A stretch of 64,000 bases of DNA, taken from NCBI RefSeq assembly GCF_900109075.1, contig NZ_FNYS01000018.1, forward strand, positions 1 to 64,000, in the 5' to 3' direction. This stretch comes from Myroides marinus (GTDB lineage Bacteria > Bacteroidota > Bacteroidia > Flavobacteriales > Flavobacteriaceae). Position 1 is the stretch's first letter; each line of letters begins with the position of its first letter. The notes beneath the pieces were generated by a model that saw nothing but the letters and a program-made list of their open reading frames with translations, made no database searches and was not told where the DNA came from. Shown here piece by piece: positions 54,301 to 60,793 of the stretch. Made by a program: the position numbers and the translations under genes.

Positions 54301-57300
54301 TGCTGCAGATATCTTATCTACTGTTACAGCTCCTGCTGCTATTTGATCATTAGTCACTGCACCATCTGCCAACTGCGCTGTATTAAGACCTTTATCCTTA
54401 ATTTTTAAATCTAAAGCTTTTAGAACTGATGCAGTACCATCTCCATTCGTTATCTCAATAATACCATCAGTAGTTAAAGCTGCTTTATCTGCAATATTTG
54501 AAGTATTTACATTCTGATAAGTAACAGTACCATCTGCGTTTGCAGTTGCTACAGTTCCTGGAGTTGCTCCTTCTGCACTTAACTTAGTTGCAGTAACTGA
54601 CTTTTCGTTAATTCCAAGTTTTACATCAGCTAATACTTTTCCTGTTCCATTATCTACAGAAACAATATTATCTGTTGAAATATTTCCTTTGTCACTAATA
54701 CTACTTGATGTAATTGGCAAATAACTAACTGTACCATCTCCATTTGAGGTTGCCACAGTACCTAATTTTGCTGCGTCAGAACTTAATTTAACAGCATTAA
54801 TAGTTTGATCTTTTACATTTTCACCATCAATTGTTTTATAGCCAATATGGGTTCCTGTAACTCCTCCTTCATTAATGGTAACTATTACTTCTTTGTTTCC
54901 AAATAAAACATTCTCACCAGCTCCTTCTTTACCATCTTTACCTATAATTTTAATAACTCCAGACTCTCCTTGCAAGTCACCTTGCATTGCTGGCGATATA
55001 GCCTCTGTTGATGTTTTAAATGATGTACCTTCCAATCCATCTGATGTAAGTATTGATCCTTTCACTGCACCCCCTGAACCAATTTTATCAGCTGTTACTG
55101 CAAGTGCTTCAATATGATTATTCTTAACTCCATCTGTATTGATATCAATATCAATCTCTTCCAATACAGCTTTATTCCCTGCTTCTATAGATAAAGATCC
55201 TTTCTTACTAGTAATTTCTTTTCCTTTATTAGCTACTGTAGTATAAATACTATTTTGTACGTGTGTATCCCCTAATATCTCATCAATATTATTAATTACA
55301 CTCGCTTTTACATCAATAGTTCCAATAGCATCATCTTGTGATTTATCATAGAATTTAAATACACCTGTTCCTTTTTTATCTACTACTTCTTCTTCTATTC
55401 TTAAAGTATTTGCATCAAAAGTAACTCCAGGAACACTTTCTATACGTTTTCCATCTTTATCAAAACAAGCTTCGTTGTAGTATGTAAATGTACCTTTACC
55501 TGAGTCTTCTATATAAGTAATATCTTGTTTGCTGTTTAAGATTTCTTTGATAATATCATCCGTAGCATCTATCCACTGAACTTCTCCTTTTCCATTCGTT
55601 ACTAAAAGTTGTCCTTTCTTCTCTCCGGGAGCTATTTTATCAGTAGTAATTCCTTTTGGAGCTACAGCAACCTGCATTTCGCTTAAAACTGCTTTATCTC
55701 CACCTGTAATAACAATAGAGTCATCTCCTGGTGTTGCTGCCTTACCTTTTGCAGCAACTTTATCATAAATAACATTGATAACATTTTCATTCTCTACAAT
55801 TGCACCAATATTATTAATTACATCTGTCACAACATCTATATTCATCAATGGAGCATCTATAGAAGTCACTCCATCATAAAAAGTATAAACTCCTTTTCCT
55901 GGATCTTTCTGTGTAATTACTAAGGTATTTGCATTAAAAGGAACTCCTTCTCCTACAATTACATTTCCATTTTTATCGATAGCTTTTTCATTGTAGTAAA
56001 TAAATGTACCATTATTAGCGCTTGTGTCTAAAATAGTTACTGTTTCATTAGCTTTAACAGCTTCTTTAATTACCTCATCAGTAGCATCTACCCATTTTAC
56101 CTTATCGCCTTTAGTTACTAAGATGTATTTATCTTTTCCTGGAGCTATCTTATCTTCTGTAACTCCCTTAGGAGCTACAGATATTTTTGTATTTACTAAT
56201 ACTGCTTTTTCTCCTCCTGCATCAACAAGAATAGAGTTATCACCTTTCTCTAATTTTTTTCCTTGAGCAGCAACTACTTCAAAGATTTGCTCTTTTACAT
56301 TTTGATTTTCTAAGATCTCATTAATATTATTAATTACTGTCCCTAAAATATCAATCTCAGCTAAAGCAGTTCCTGTTTTAGTCTTTCCATCACGGAATAC
56401 ATATTTTCCTTTACCATCATCAGTAATGGTCAATGTATTTGCATCAAAATGTACTCCTTTTCCTGTGATTACATTTCCATCTTTATCAATACCTTTTTCG
56501 TTATAGTAAGTAAACGTACCATCATTAGCATTTGTATCTAATACAGTAACAGTTTCGTTTTGTTTTACAACATCTACAATTACTTGATCAGAAGCAGGAA
56601 CCCAAGTAGCCACATTATTTTTAGTAACAAGGAGGTACTTATTTACCCCTGGTTCAATCTTAACTGGAGTTACTGATCTGTCTCTTAATTTATAAGTAGT
56701 AACTGCTCCATCAGCTATTTTCTCCTCAGTAATTGCACCATTTCCTATAGTTAAAAGCATCTCTTTTAATACAGCTCCTGCTAATGTAGGGTCTCCATTA
56801 ATCAAAATCCCCTCTCCTTTGATATCTGCAGGTTTACCTTGAGCTATCTCTATCTTCTTAATGATATTTTCGATTACCTCTTGAACGTTATCTCCTTCTA
56901 CTACAGAATTATCACTATTATCAAAATGAATTGAGTTAGCACGAGTGCTTATTTCCATTAAAGGGTTTTCAAAAGAAGTCATTCCATCATAGAACACATA
57001 GATACCTTTTTCTTTAGCTCCCTCCTTCTCTTTTATTCTTAAAGTATTAGCGTCAAAAGTTACTCCCTTATTTTCTATAGGAAGTCCAGTTTTACTATCG
57101 ATTGCTTTTTCGTTATAATAAGTAAATGTACCGTTGTGATTTTCTTCTAATATAGTTACAGTCTCATTATTCTTTACTGCTTCTTTAATTACCTCATCAG
57201 TAGCATCTACCCAGACTACTTCTCCTTTTGCATTGGTAATTAAAATCTGTTTATTACCTCCTGCTTTAATTTTCTCTGGAGTTACTGCGCCATCAGCTAT

Positions 57301-57507
57301 AGTTAAAAGCATTTCTTTTAACACTGACTCTGCTAATTCCTCTTGACCATTAATTAGGATTCCATCACCCTTTAAAGATGCTGTTGATCCATAAGCAGTC
57401 TCTATCTTCTCAATAATGTTCTCGATTACCTCTTGTACATTATCTCCTTGAATTATTGTAGAACTATTGTCAAAAATAATTGAACCTGCACGAGTGCTTA
57501 TTGTCAT
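48334..57507 (-). CDS. Giant repetitive fibre-like protein A, main part (downstream of in-frame stop)
   Basis: The 3057-residue frame has no signal peptide and directly follows, in the same frame, the stop of the 57508-58512 frame; the two are one gene split by TAA. Repeats come in order: four units of about 170 residues, each with FTYYNE (or FIYYNE), DANTL and FYDG blocks (about 57.5-55.2 kb); a long block of LADGAVTxxKI / VLTADGxGxxxF type (about 55.0-53.2 kb); two more 170-residue units (about 53.1-52.1 kb); a second copy of the long block (about 51.7-49.9 kb); ten-residue AVGTGELAD/AVTxxKI repeats; a Gly-rich linker; and a 120-residue C-terminal beta domain (FFYLPAVYVEV...FFNIVLEVKK). Such repeats are reminiscent of trimeric beta-helical fibre shafts; that is inference. 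Confidence 0.8.
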   Translation of the reverse strand: MTISTRAGSIIFDNSSTIIQGDNVQEVIENIIEKIETAYGSTASLKGDGILINGQEELAESVLKEMLLTIADGAVTPEKIKAGGNKQILITNAKGEVVWVDATDEVIKEAVKNNETVTILEENHNGTFTYYNEKAIDSKTGLPIENKGVTFDANTLRIKEKEGAKEKGIYVFYDGMTSFENPLMEISTRANSIHFDNSDNSVVEGDNVQEVIENIIKKIEIAQGKPADIKGEGILINGDPTLAGAVLKEMLLTIGNGAITEEKIADGAVTTYKLRDRSVTPVKIEPGVNKYLLVTKNNVATWVPASDQVIVDVVKQNETVTVLDTNANDGTFTYYNEKGIDKDGNVITGKGVHFDANTLTITDDGKGKYVFRDGKTKTGTALAEIDILGTVINNINEILENQNVKEQIFEVVAAQGKKLEKGDNSILVDAGGEKAVLVNTKISVAPKGVTEDKIAPGKDKYILVTKGDKVKWVDATDEVIKEAVKANETVTILDTSANNGTFIYYNEKAIDKNGNVIVGEGVPFNANTLVITQKDPGKGVYTFYDGVTSIDAPLMNIDVVTDVINNIGAIVENENVINVIYDKVAAKGKAATPGDDSIVITGGDKAVLSEMQVAVAPKGITTDKIAPGEKKGQLLVTNGKGEVQWIDATDDIIKEILNSKQDITYIEDSGKGTFTYYNEACFDKDGKRIESVPGVTFDANTLRIEEEVVDKKGTGVFKFYDKSQDDAIGTIDVKASVINNIDEILGDTHVQNSIYTTVANKGKEITSKKGSLSIEAGNKAVLEEIDIDINTDGVKNNHIEALAVTADKIGSGGAVKGSILTSDGLEGTSFKTSTEAISPAMQGDLQGESGVIKIIGKDGKEGAGENVLFGNKEVIVTINEGGVTGTHIGYKTIDGENVKDQTINAVKLSSDAAKLGTVATSNGDGTVSYLPITSSSISDKGNISTDNIVSVDNGTGKVLADVKLGINEKSVTATKLSAEGATPGTVATANADGTVTYQNVNTSNIADKAALTTDGIIEITNGDGTASVLKALDLKIKDKGLNTAQLADGAVTNDQIAAGAVTVDKISAANEPPKRVMVIDENGVVKWGELDDIVTDAAGNLTSSDNIIAIKGTSGPVAEYGQNALFKDVVLSINDNSITNQKIKDQTIEIGKLSNIGSQPGMVMVTNANGGFTYVNRESIVQAGEDLTLGAGLEFTGGNGKSSVLADTGIKIKDKGITTTQLADGAVKVEQMSSLVGVVNADVNTVLTADGNGNVEYKKINDAVFEGAGVDLKSDKSLKIPANNKAVLNDLTIGIAESGVETKHINNGAVIAAKIGSETSAKGTVLAADGAGNAVFQSLETIATTQGKSIISEEKSLKIAGNKAALQNLSIDVADKGIKSKYINDQAVTVDKIGSEDVGAGLVLTSDAKGGAAFKSLGDVLGEGGKTISGAAAISVEGGDKAALKDVTIDITNLGITKEKLADNSVVTTKIMNKAVTLGKIDPGKNNTLLGTDKGGIVRWMDSNDETIKVIFNANEKVTLLKDNEDGTFTYYNEKEVNSKGEPLTDAKGITFDANTVTIKSSTKGVYEFHDKSKKSLIGIIDTRATSIVFEGDIKNEYNSVEEAIIDLIAKIEKIENIDIEKAALSGEGILVNGNVSVADGVLKPMTLSIADEAVTPQKIKGGAAKQLLITNEGNKAQWVDGSSDIIKEIVQGNEKITLLEPKDNGTFIYYNESDIDKDGNKVGNGVLFNANTLTIENPVDGKYVFYDKYSTDPLATIDIKETVIKNIKELLEEVNVQEQIFNIVANQGKKVLGDSAIEVIGGEKAVLEKMSISLKNEGVTSVKVAPGAITEDKLFAGADKADYVPIVQADGTVKYQPMTMVVTGQMLSVDNSLEVTGDASKALLQELGLQVKADGIATSHIQNLAVTADKINSDGANKGAVLMADGSGNAKFTDTSKVISSAMQGDIASDDSLIVVGGENVLFGDKDKKVTLKINEGGVKGTHIAAETIKNGNIANNTIEAGKLTAGVGVANRVALADDNGVVTYTPLSTQLLANKGKINVTDGITVSDNGVDKVLADVTLGIQDISITATKLHGGNAPEGAVATVGSNGQTVTYQLPTFDHFANKGTITTDNIVTVVGGNESVLSDVTLGIKDKGIDTKQLADNAVKNAQIDQLAVTADKISSKDVGEKRVMISQKDGTVKWGELGDIVTNTAGNLTTDNIIELVQGTGVNTLLADAQIGIKDNSITKDKLNSKGTERDYLLVTDGNGGFDYVKKEAVEAGGEDLTLGTALIFAEGDGLNTVLAKAKIDVADGGINTTKLADGAVNTSKMTSKVGTTNAANNTILTANGDGTVEYKKVNEAVFEGKASNLVVDSSIKLTGGTAAVLSATSIEIADSGVDNKHIKVNAVTNDKISSKVAGKDAGDGTLLTADGKGNTAFKGLSDIAKTQGKEVKSADGSLTMTSGNRAALQDLSISVKESGIKNKHIAAREVTADKIGANVSGGLVLTANGQGGAEFKSVTDALAGSGKDIAEGAGIAIEGGKNATLQDVTISVADKGINNEKIADGAVDARAIASKAVGTTEIADYAVTAKQIASKAVGTGELADNAVTKEKIGTNAVVDGKIANDAVGYNQIKNSAIHTNVIKAKAITKDKIADEAVDTAQLMDWAVTEEKIYSGEIKKGLVLTSDGSKGAYWAEAEKGNTSTGNFTSEDTSLFDIKNGNDALLKSVSINIKNSGIKTKHIADKAVGTAELADTAVTTAKIDNGAVTTVKIADKAVGTDELADKAVTAAKIDNQAVGTGELKDKGVTQAKIANNAVGTEQLKDWAVTDDKVYSGNIKKGLVLTSDGSKGAYWSEVESGNTSVGDIDPSSTIKAINGNGAVLKDVKLEVINKSIDTEHLADKAVVDGKIATNAVGYDQIKRNSVHGVVIQDQGVDSSKIDSDDADEGYVLTADGRGGASFQPAKGGGGSDKASMPKFFYLPAVYVEVISGTSSNLNLYNVYKDQFSEPMVSSAGSNGGNLPVLDYDELYYHVTYYDKDVFSNVSINVYGDMFYTIKKDVKPTGRTFFNIVLEVKK
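48974..49093. repeat. 120-bp direct repeat in the 3' part of fibre gene A (copy 2)
   Basis: It matches 49451-49570 along its full length with scattered substitutions. Both encode AVTxxKxYSGxIKKGLVLTS, then DGSKGAYW and a GNTS end. The repeat lies just before the C-terminal domain. Confidence 0.8.
49451..49570. repeat. 120-bp direct repeat in the 3' part of fibre gene A (copy 1)
   Basis: Partner of 48974-49093, 357 bases apart. The ten-residue AVGTxELADxAVT units lie between the two copies and could expand or contract by slippage or recombination. Confidence 0.8.
49910..51690. repeat. Long internal repeat of fibre gene A, copy 2 (about 590 codons)
   Basis: It runs from the SSAMQGD block to the GKDIAEGAGIAIEGG block and parallels 53170-55000 segment by segment: ENVLFG, GGVKGTHI, ITATKL, KWGELGDIVT, GEDLTLG, VEYKKVNEAVFEG, GGAEFKS. 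The same series is found in fibre gene B at about 62090-63855. Borders are approximate. Confidence 0.75.
53170..55000. repeat. Long internal repeat of fibre gene A, copy 1 (about 610 codons)
   Basis: It runs from the SPAMQGD block to the GKTISGAAAISVEGG block. Copy 2 is at 49910-51690; two 170-residue units lie between them. Repeats this long are prone to recombination and to collapse during short-read assembly. Borders are approximate. Confidence 0.75.
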
Positions 57508-58512
57508 TTACGGATTACCTAAAGATGTCTTTCCATCATAGAATACATATACTCCTTTTTCGTCTTTTTTCTCAACGATTTTTAATGTATTAGCGTCAAA
57601 AGAAGTTCCTTTACCTTTTATTTCTTTTCCGTTTTCGTCAATTCCCTTTTCATTGTAGTAAGTAAATGTACCATCTTGTCCATCTACTAGTAAAGTAACT
57701 GTCTCGTTATTCTTTACCGCTTCTTTAATCACCTCATCAGTAGCATCTACCCAAACTACTTTACCTTCTGCATTAGTAATTAAGATCTGTTTATTACCTT
57801 CTGGTTTAATCTTATCCGTTGTAATTCCTTTAGGAGCAACAGCAATTTGCATTTCATTTAAGACAGCTTTATCACTACTTCCAGCTAAAACAATAGATTG
57901 GTCAGAAGGAGTTATTGCTTTACCTTCACCAGCTACTACATTATATATTTCTTGTTTAACATGTGTATCCCCTAATATTTCTTCAATATTATTAATCACA
58001 CTTCCTGTTACATTGATAGTTTCTTCTACTCCATCCTCATTAGTATAAACATACTTCCCACCTTCTTTAGCTGTAATAGTTGTAATTATATTTAATTCTT
58101 TTCTATTAGTACGTACTATGTGACCTTTAGTATCTTCTAATACTAGCTCCTCTCCATCTACAGACATAACCTTATTTCTAGGAAAATGATCTGAATTATC
58201 AATAATATCTTGAGTATTTATTAATCTTCCCCATTCATTACCATTCCAATAGTAAAAACCAGGAGTTATGTCTTTTCCAGTATTTGTATTATACACTAAT
58301 AAGCTTTCAGCAACATCCCCATTGTTAATATTAGATTTATCTCTTAAGCCTTTTAAAGGAATACGAGGTATCAATAATCCTCTATAATCTTTATCATCAG
58401 CTTTTAACTCTAATAATGCAGAACGATGTGGCGACTTTACCCCAATACCTACTTGAGAAAAAGCTAACCCGCTCATCATTAAAACCCCAATAGTAATTAC
58501 TCTTTTTTTCAT
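57508..58512 (-). CDS. Giant fibre-like protein A, N-terminal part with signal peptide (ends at in-frame stop)
   Basis: The 334-residue frame has a Sec signal (residues 1-19, MMSGLAFSQ) and a head found in many flavobacterial secreted fibre proteins: VGIGVKSPHRSALLELK, GLLIPRIPL, SLLVYNTNT and GFYYWNGNEWGRL (about 20-95). It then enters the first 170-residue repeat (INNIEEILGDTHV..., FTYYNE, DANTL, YVFYDGKTS). The frame stops at TAA 57510-57508; the next sister repeat has TTA (Leu) at this point, and the following codon is ATG in the same frame. I therefore read this and 48334-57507 as one gene of about 3,390 codons broken by a T-to-A change, or a sequencing error. Confidence 0.82.
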   Translation of the reverse strand: MKKRVITIGVLMMSGLAFSQVGIGVKSPHRSALLELKADDKDYRGLLIPRIPLKGLRDKSNINNGDVAESLLVYNTNTGKDITPGFYYWNGNEWGRLINTQDIIDNSDHFPRNKVMSVDGEELVLEDTKGHIVRTNRKELNIITTITAKEGGKYVYTNEDGVEETINVTGSVINNIEEILGDTHVKQEIYNVVAGEGKAITPSDQSIVLAGSSDKAVLNEMQIAVAPKGITTDKIKPEGNKQILITNAEGKVVWVDATDEVIKEAVKNNETVTLLVDGQDGTFTYYNEKGIDENGKEIKGKGTSFDANTLKIVEKKDEKGVYVFYDGKTSLGNP

Positions 58513-59121
58513 ATCTTTTTAGTTATATCCCATTATAAATTTACTTAATTAATGATAATATCCTAAGTCATTTTATGTCACCATAAAAAACATAATAAAC
58601 TATTTTTTTAGAAAAAATCATTTAAAAAACTAGATTTATTATAGTTTAGTTGAAATAGACTTAAAAAGTCTTTTTAACAACTTATTTCTCGTGTAATTTT
58701 CAATAATCTTTAAGTTGATATTTTCATCATTACACTAAAAATAATTGCTTAAGATTAACTTCTATAAAAGCACTGAGTCTATTTAATGCTTTTTAAAACG
58801 TAAACACTAACTCATTGAATTAAACAATTCACATTTTTTCAGTTTACCTTAAGAAAATCTCTTTAATCATTAATCTTTTAGAGTGAAAACAAAAACCATA
58901 CCACAAAAAACAATTAAATTATTCTTCATATTTTAAATCATTATTTATATTAATTATAATAAGAACCAATAACAAACACTTTTTAATGCAAAATAAGCAT
59001 ATTATTCACTTATTGCATTTTCTTTATGATATGTGAAAAGAATAACAGAGAGTAGTACAATTATTAATAAAAAAAACACTATTCACCACTTCAATATCTC
59101 AAATCAACTTACTTTATGCAT
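58513..59121. other. Long AT-rich region upstream of fibre gene A
   Basis: About 610 bases without a credible frame. I find no exact TAnnTTTG on the minus strand; TTATTTTG near 58990 is one mismatch off. Weak hairpins occur at about 58659-58675 (GACTT/AAGTC plus T run on the plus strand) and 58767-58795 (AAAAGCA/TGCTTTT). It must hold the module A promoter, perhaps with a long leader. Confidence 0.5.
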
Positions 59122-59147
59122 AAAAAAAGGAAGCTTAAAGCCTCCTT
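59122..59147 (-). terminator. Terminator of the second fibre-lectin module
   Basis: AAGGAAGC and GCCTCCTT pair (one mismatch) around TTAAA, followed by T7 on the minus strand; about 37 bases past the lectin B stop. Confidence 0.75.
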
Positions 59148-59184
59148 CTATTTATTATATTTTTATTACCTCGTAATTACCTTA

Positions 59185-60717
59185 TTAATCATCTTCCGGT
59201 TCCACTTTCACTCGAATTGGTAAACTTGGGTTTACCACTGATTTACAATATTTGGCTTTTACCGTTATTTTGGTTAGTCTACTGCGATATGCTTCATCAG
59301 AGAAAGGGCCTCCTTTCCCTGTATCTTCACTCTTGGCAGAGATATAAATACTATATTCTCCTTCTTTCATTTTTTTATTTTCAGGAGTAAAGAATAAAGT
59401 AGCATTAGACTGCCCTCTATAAAAATCCCATTCTCCTACTCCTGGTTCATCATAAATTAAACTAAAATTGCCATAATCATAATCTTCTCTTACATAATCT
59501 ACGGGTCTTCCTTCTTCGTCTTCCAAAAGAATAGAATCTAAATCTATGTGTCGAAATGTATCTCCTTGTGCCATATCTCCCCAAGTTCCTGTATAAAAAA
59601 CAGCTCCTTTAAAAGGATCTTTTAATGTAACTCCTTCTGTATTATCATTCTCTGCTAAACACAAAGTGATTACTTTATCTATGGTTTCAGGTGTATAATT
59701 TAACTGAACTCCAAATCCTCTTATCATGTGTTTTTGGGTTGCTTGCCCAGTAGTTGCAGTAAACCCCAATCGCATGGCTTCTGGAGCAAGAGATTCAAAA
59801 TTGTAAACTGATCCATTTTCATCTCTTGTCTTAGTATTATTACGGATTCTTATGGATCCAATGGTATAATATAAATCTCCAAAATCTCTTAATGAGGCGC
59901 TGATACTCCAACCTTCATTCCCACTATCTTCCGGATAAACAGACATTCTAATCCCATTATATCTAATGTATTGACCATAGTCAGTTCGAACATTTCCTAC
60001 ACCAGAAGCATAATCTGTTTCATAATCTCCTGTTGTTGAATTCAACTTCGCTTCAATAACATCTGATTTATTCATCCAACCATCTGTTGATCGCGAATAA
60101 AGAACAGGATAACCTTTATATCTATCGTTCTTGTGCTGTCCTCCACGAAAGGTAATAAAACTACTATCGTGTTTAAACGGTACATTATAAACTCCTTCTC
60201 TTTTAGTGCTTGACGAAGTTCCTCTTAATTTAAAATCTCCACTATTGTCAAACCCTATCCCAAGATAAGCACCACTTAATCCCGCTTGTTTAGTACTTCC
60301 GTTATTGTACACATACCCTAATCCTGTGCCACCACTTCCTAAATTAAAATTTGCATCCTTATCAAATAAAAACATCGTCAGTCCTTCACCATATTCCCCA
60401 TTAGCAGGAGTACCACCAAAAGCAGCATATTCAAATTCAAATTCAAAAATATAGTTCTTTTTAATGATCAAATCATTAAAATAGAATCCACTTATGGTAT
60501 TTTTAGTATCATCTGTCAAGAGTATTCCTTCATCTGTATAGCGCTTACTCCCCGTTGGAGCACCACTTCCAATAGACTCTGTAATACGACTTGACTTAGA
60601 GGTATTCTCAAAATCGATATAATAGGGAAACATCCTTCCTTTATACGTTTTTACTTGTCCAAAAGAAACTTGAGCAGTTAGTATAGCAAGAAGTAGTATA
60701 ATTATTTTGTTTTTCAT
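59185..60717 (-). CDS. Secreted L-type-lectin-like protein (module B)
   Basis: This 510-residue paralogue of the 46805-48283 protein has a signal peptide (residues 1-20, ending SFGQ), SGAPTGSKRYTDEGILL (about 50-66), GEGLTMFLFDKDANFNLGSG, GLGYVY and GAYLGIGFDNSGDF (about 145-158), then a C-terminal beta domain and the ending CKSVVNPSLPIR. The lectin loop reads DNSGDF here and DLSGGF in module A, so ligands may differ. It lies 76 bases after fibre gene B and ends at a terminator. Sugar binding is inferred from fold resemblance only. Confidence 0.75.
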   Translation of the reverse strand: MKNKIIILLLAILTAQVSFGQVKTYKGRMFPYYIDFENTSKSSRITESIGSGAPTGSKRYTDEGILLTDDTKNTISGFYFNDLIIKKNYIFEFEFEYAAFGGTPANGEYGEGLTMFLFDKDANFNLGSGGTGLGYVYNNGSTKQAGLSGAYLGIGFDNSGDFKLRGTSSSTKREGVYNVPFKHDSSFITFRGGQHKNDRYKGYPVLYSRSTDGWMNKSDVIEAKLNSTTGDYETDYASGVGNVRTDYGQYIRYNGIRMSVYPEDSGNEGWSISASLRDFGDLYYTIGSIRIRNNTKTRDENGSVYNFESLAPEAMRLGFTATTGQATQKHMIRGFGVQLNYTPETIDKVITLCLAENDNTEGVTLKDPFKGAVFYTGTWGDMAQGDTFRHIDLDSILLEDEEGRPVDYVREDYDYGNFSLIYDEPGVGEWDFYRGQSNATLFFTPENKKMKEGEYSIYISAKSEDTGKGGPFSDEAYRSRLTKITVKAKYCKSVVNPSLPIRVKVEPEDD

Positions 60718-60742
60718 CGTTTTAGTATAAAATGATTTAATT

Positions 60743-60773
60743 CCTCCTTTATTACATAGACCAATAAAGGAGG
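60743..60773 (-). promoter_or_regulatory. Intercistronic hairpin, module B (no U-tract)
   Basis: CCTCCTTTATT and AATAAAGGAGG form a perfect 11-bp stem around a 9-base loop between the fibre B stop and the lectin B start. No T run follows. It matches the position of the module A hairpin but not its sequence. Confidence 0.65.
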
Positions 60774-60793
60774 TTTTCTATAATCAGACAATA

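Noticed and set aside
49973..54346. Several plus-strand frames of 80-260 codons inside fibre gene A (for example 49973-50749 and 53366-53848)
   Set aside because: They are antisense to the repeats, Ser/Pro/Ala-rich, lack recognisable domains, and recur wherever the repeat recurs; they come from codon bias of the real gene.
58640..58800. Riboswitch or structured leader before fibre gene A
   Set aside because: Only short AT-rich hairpins are visible; no known riboswitch core could be recognised.
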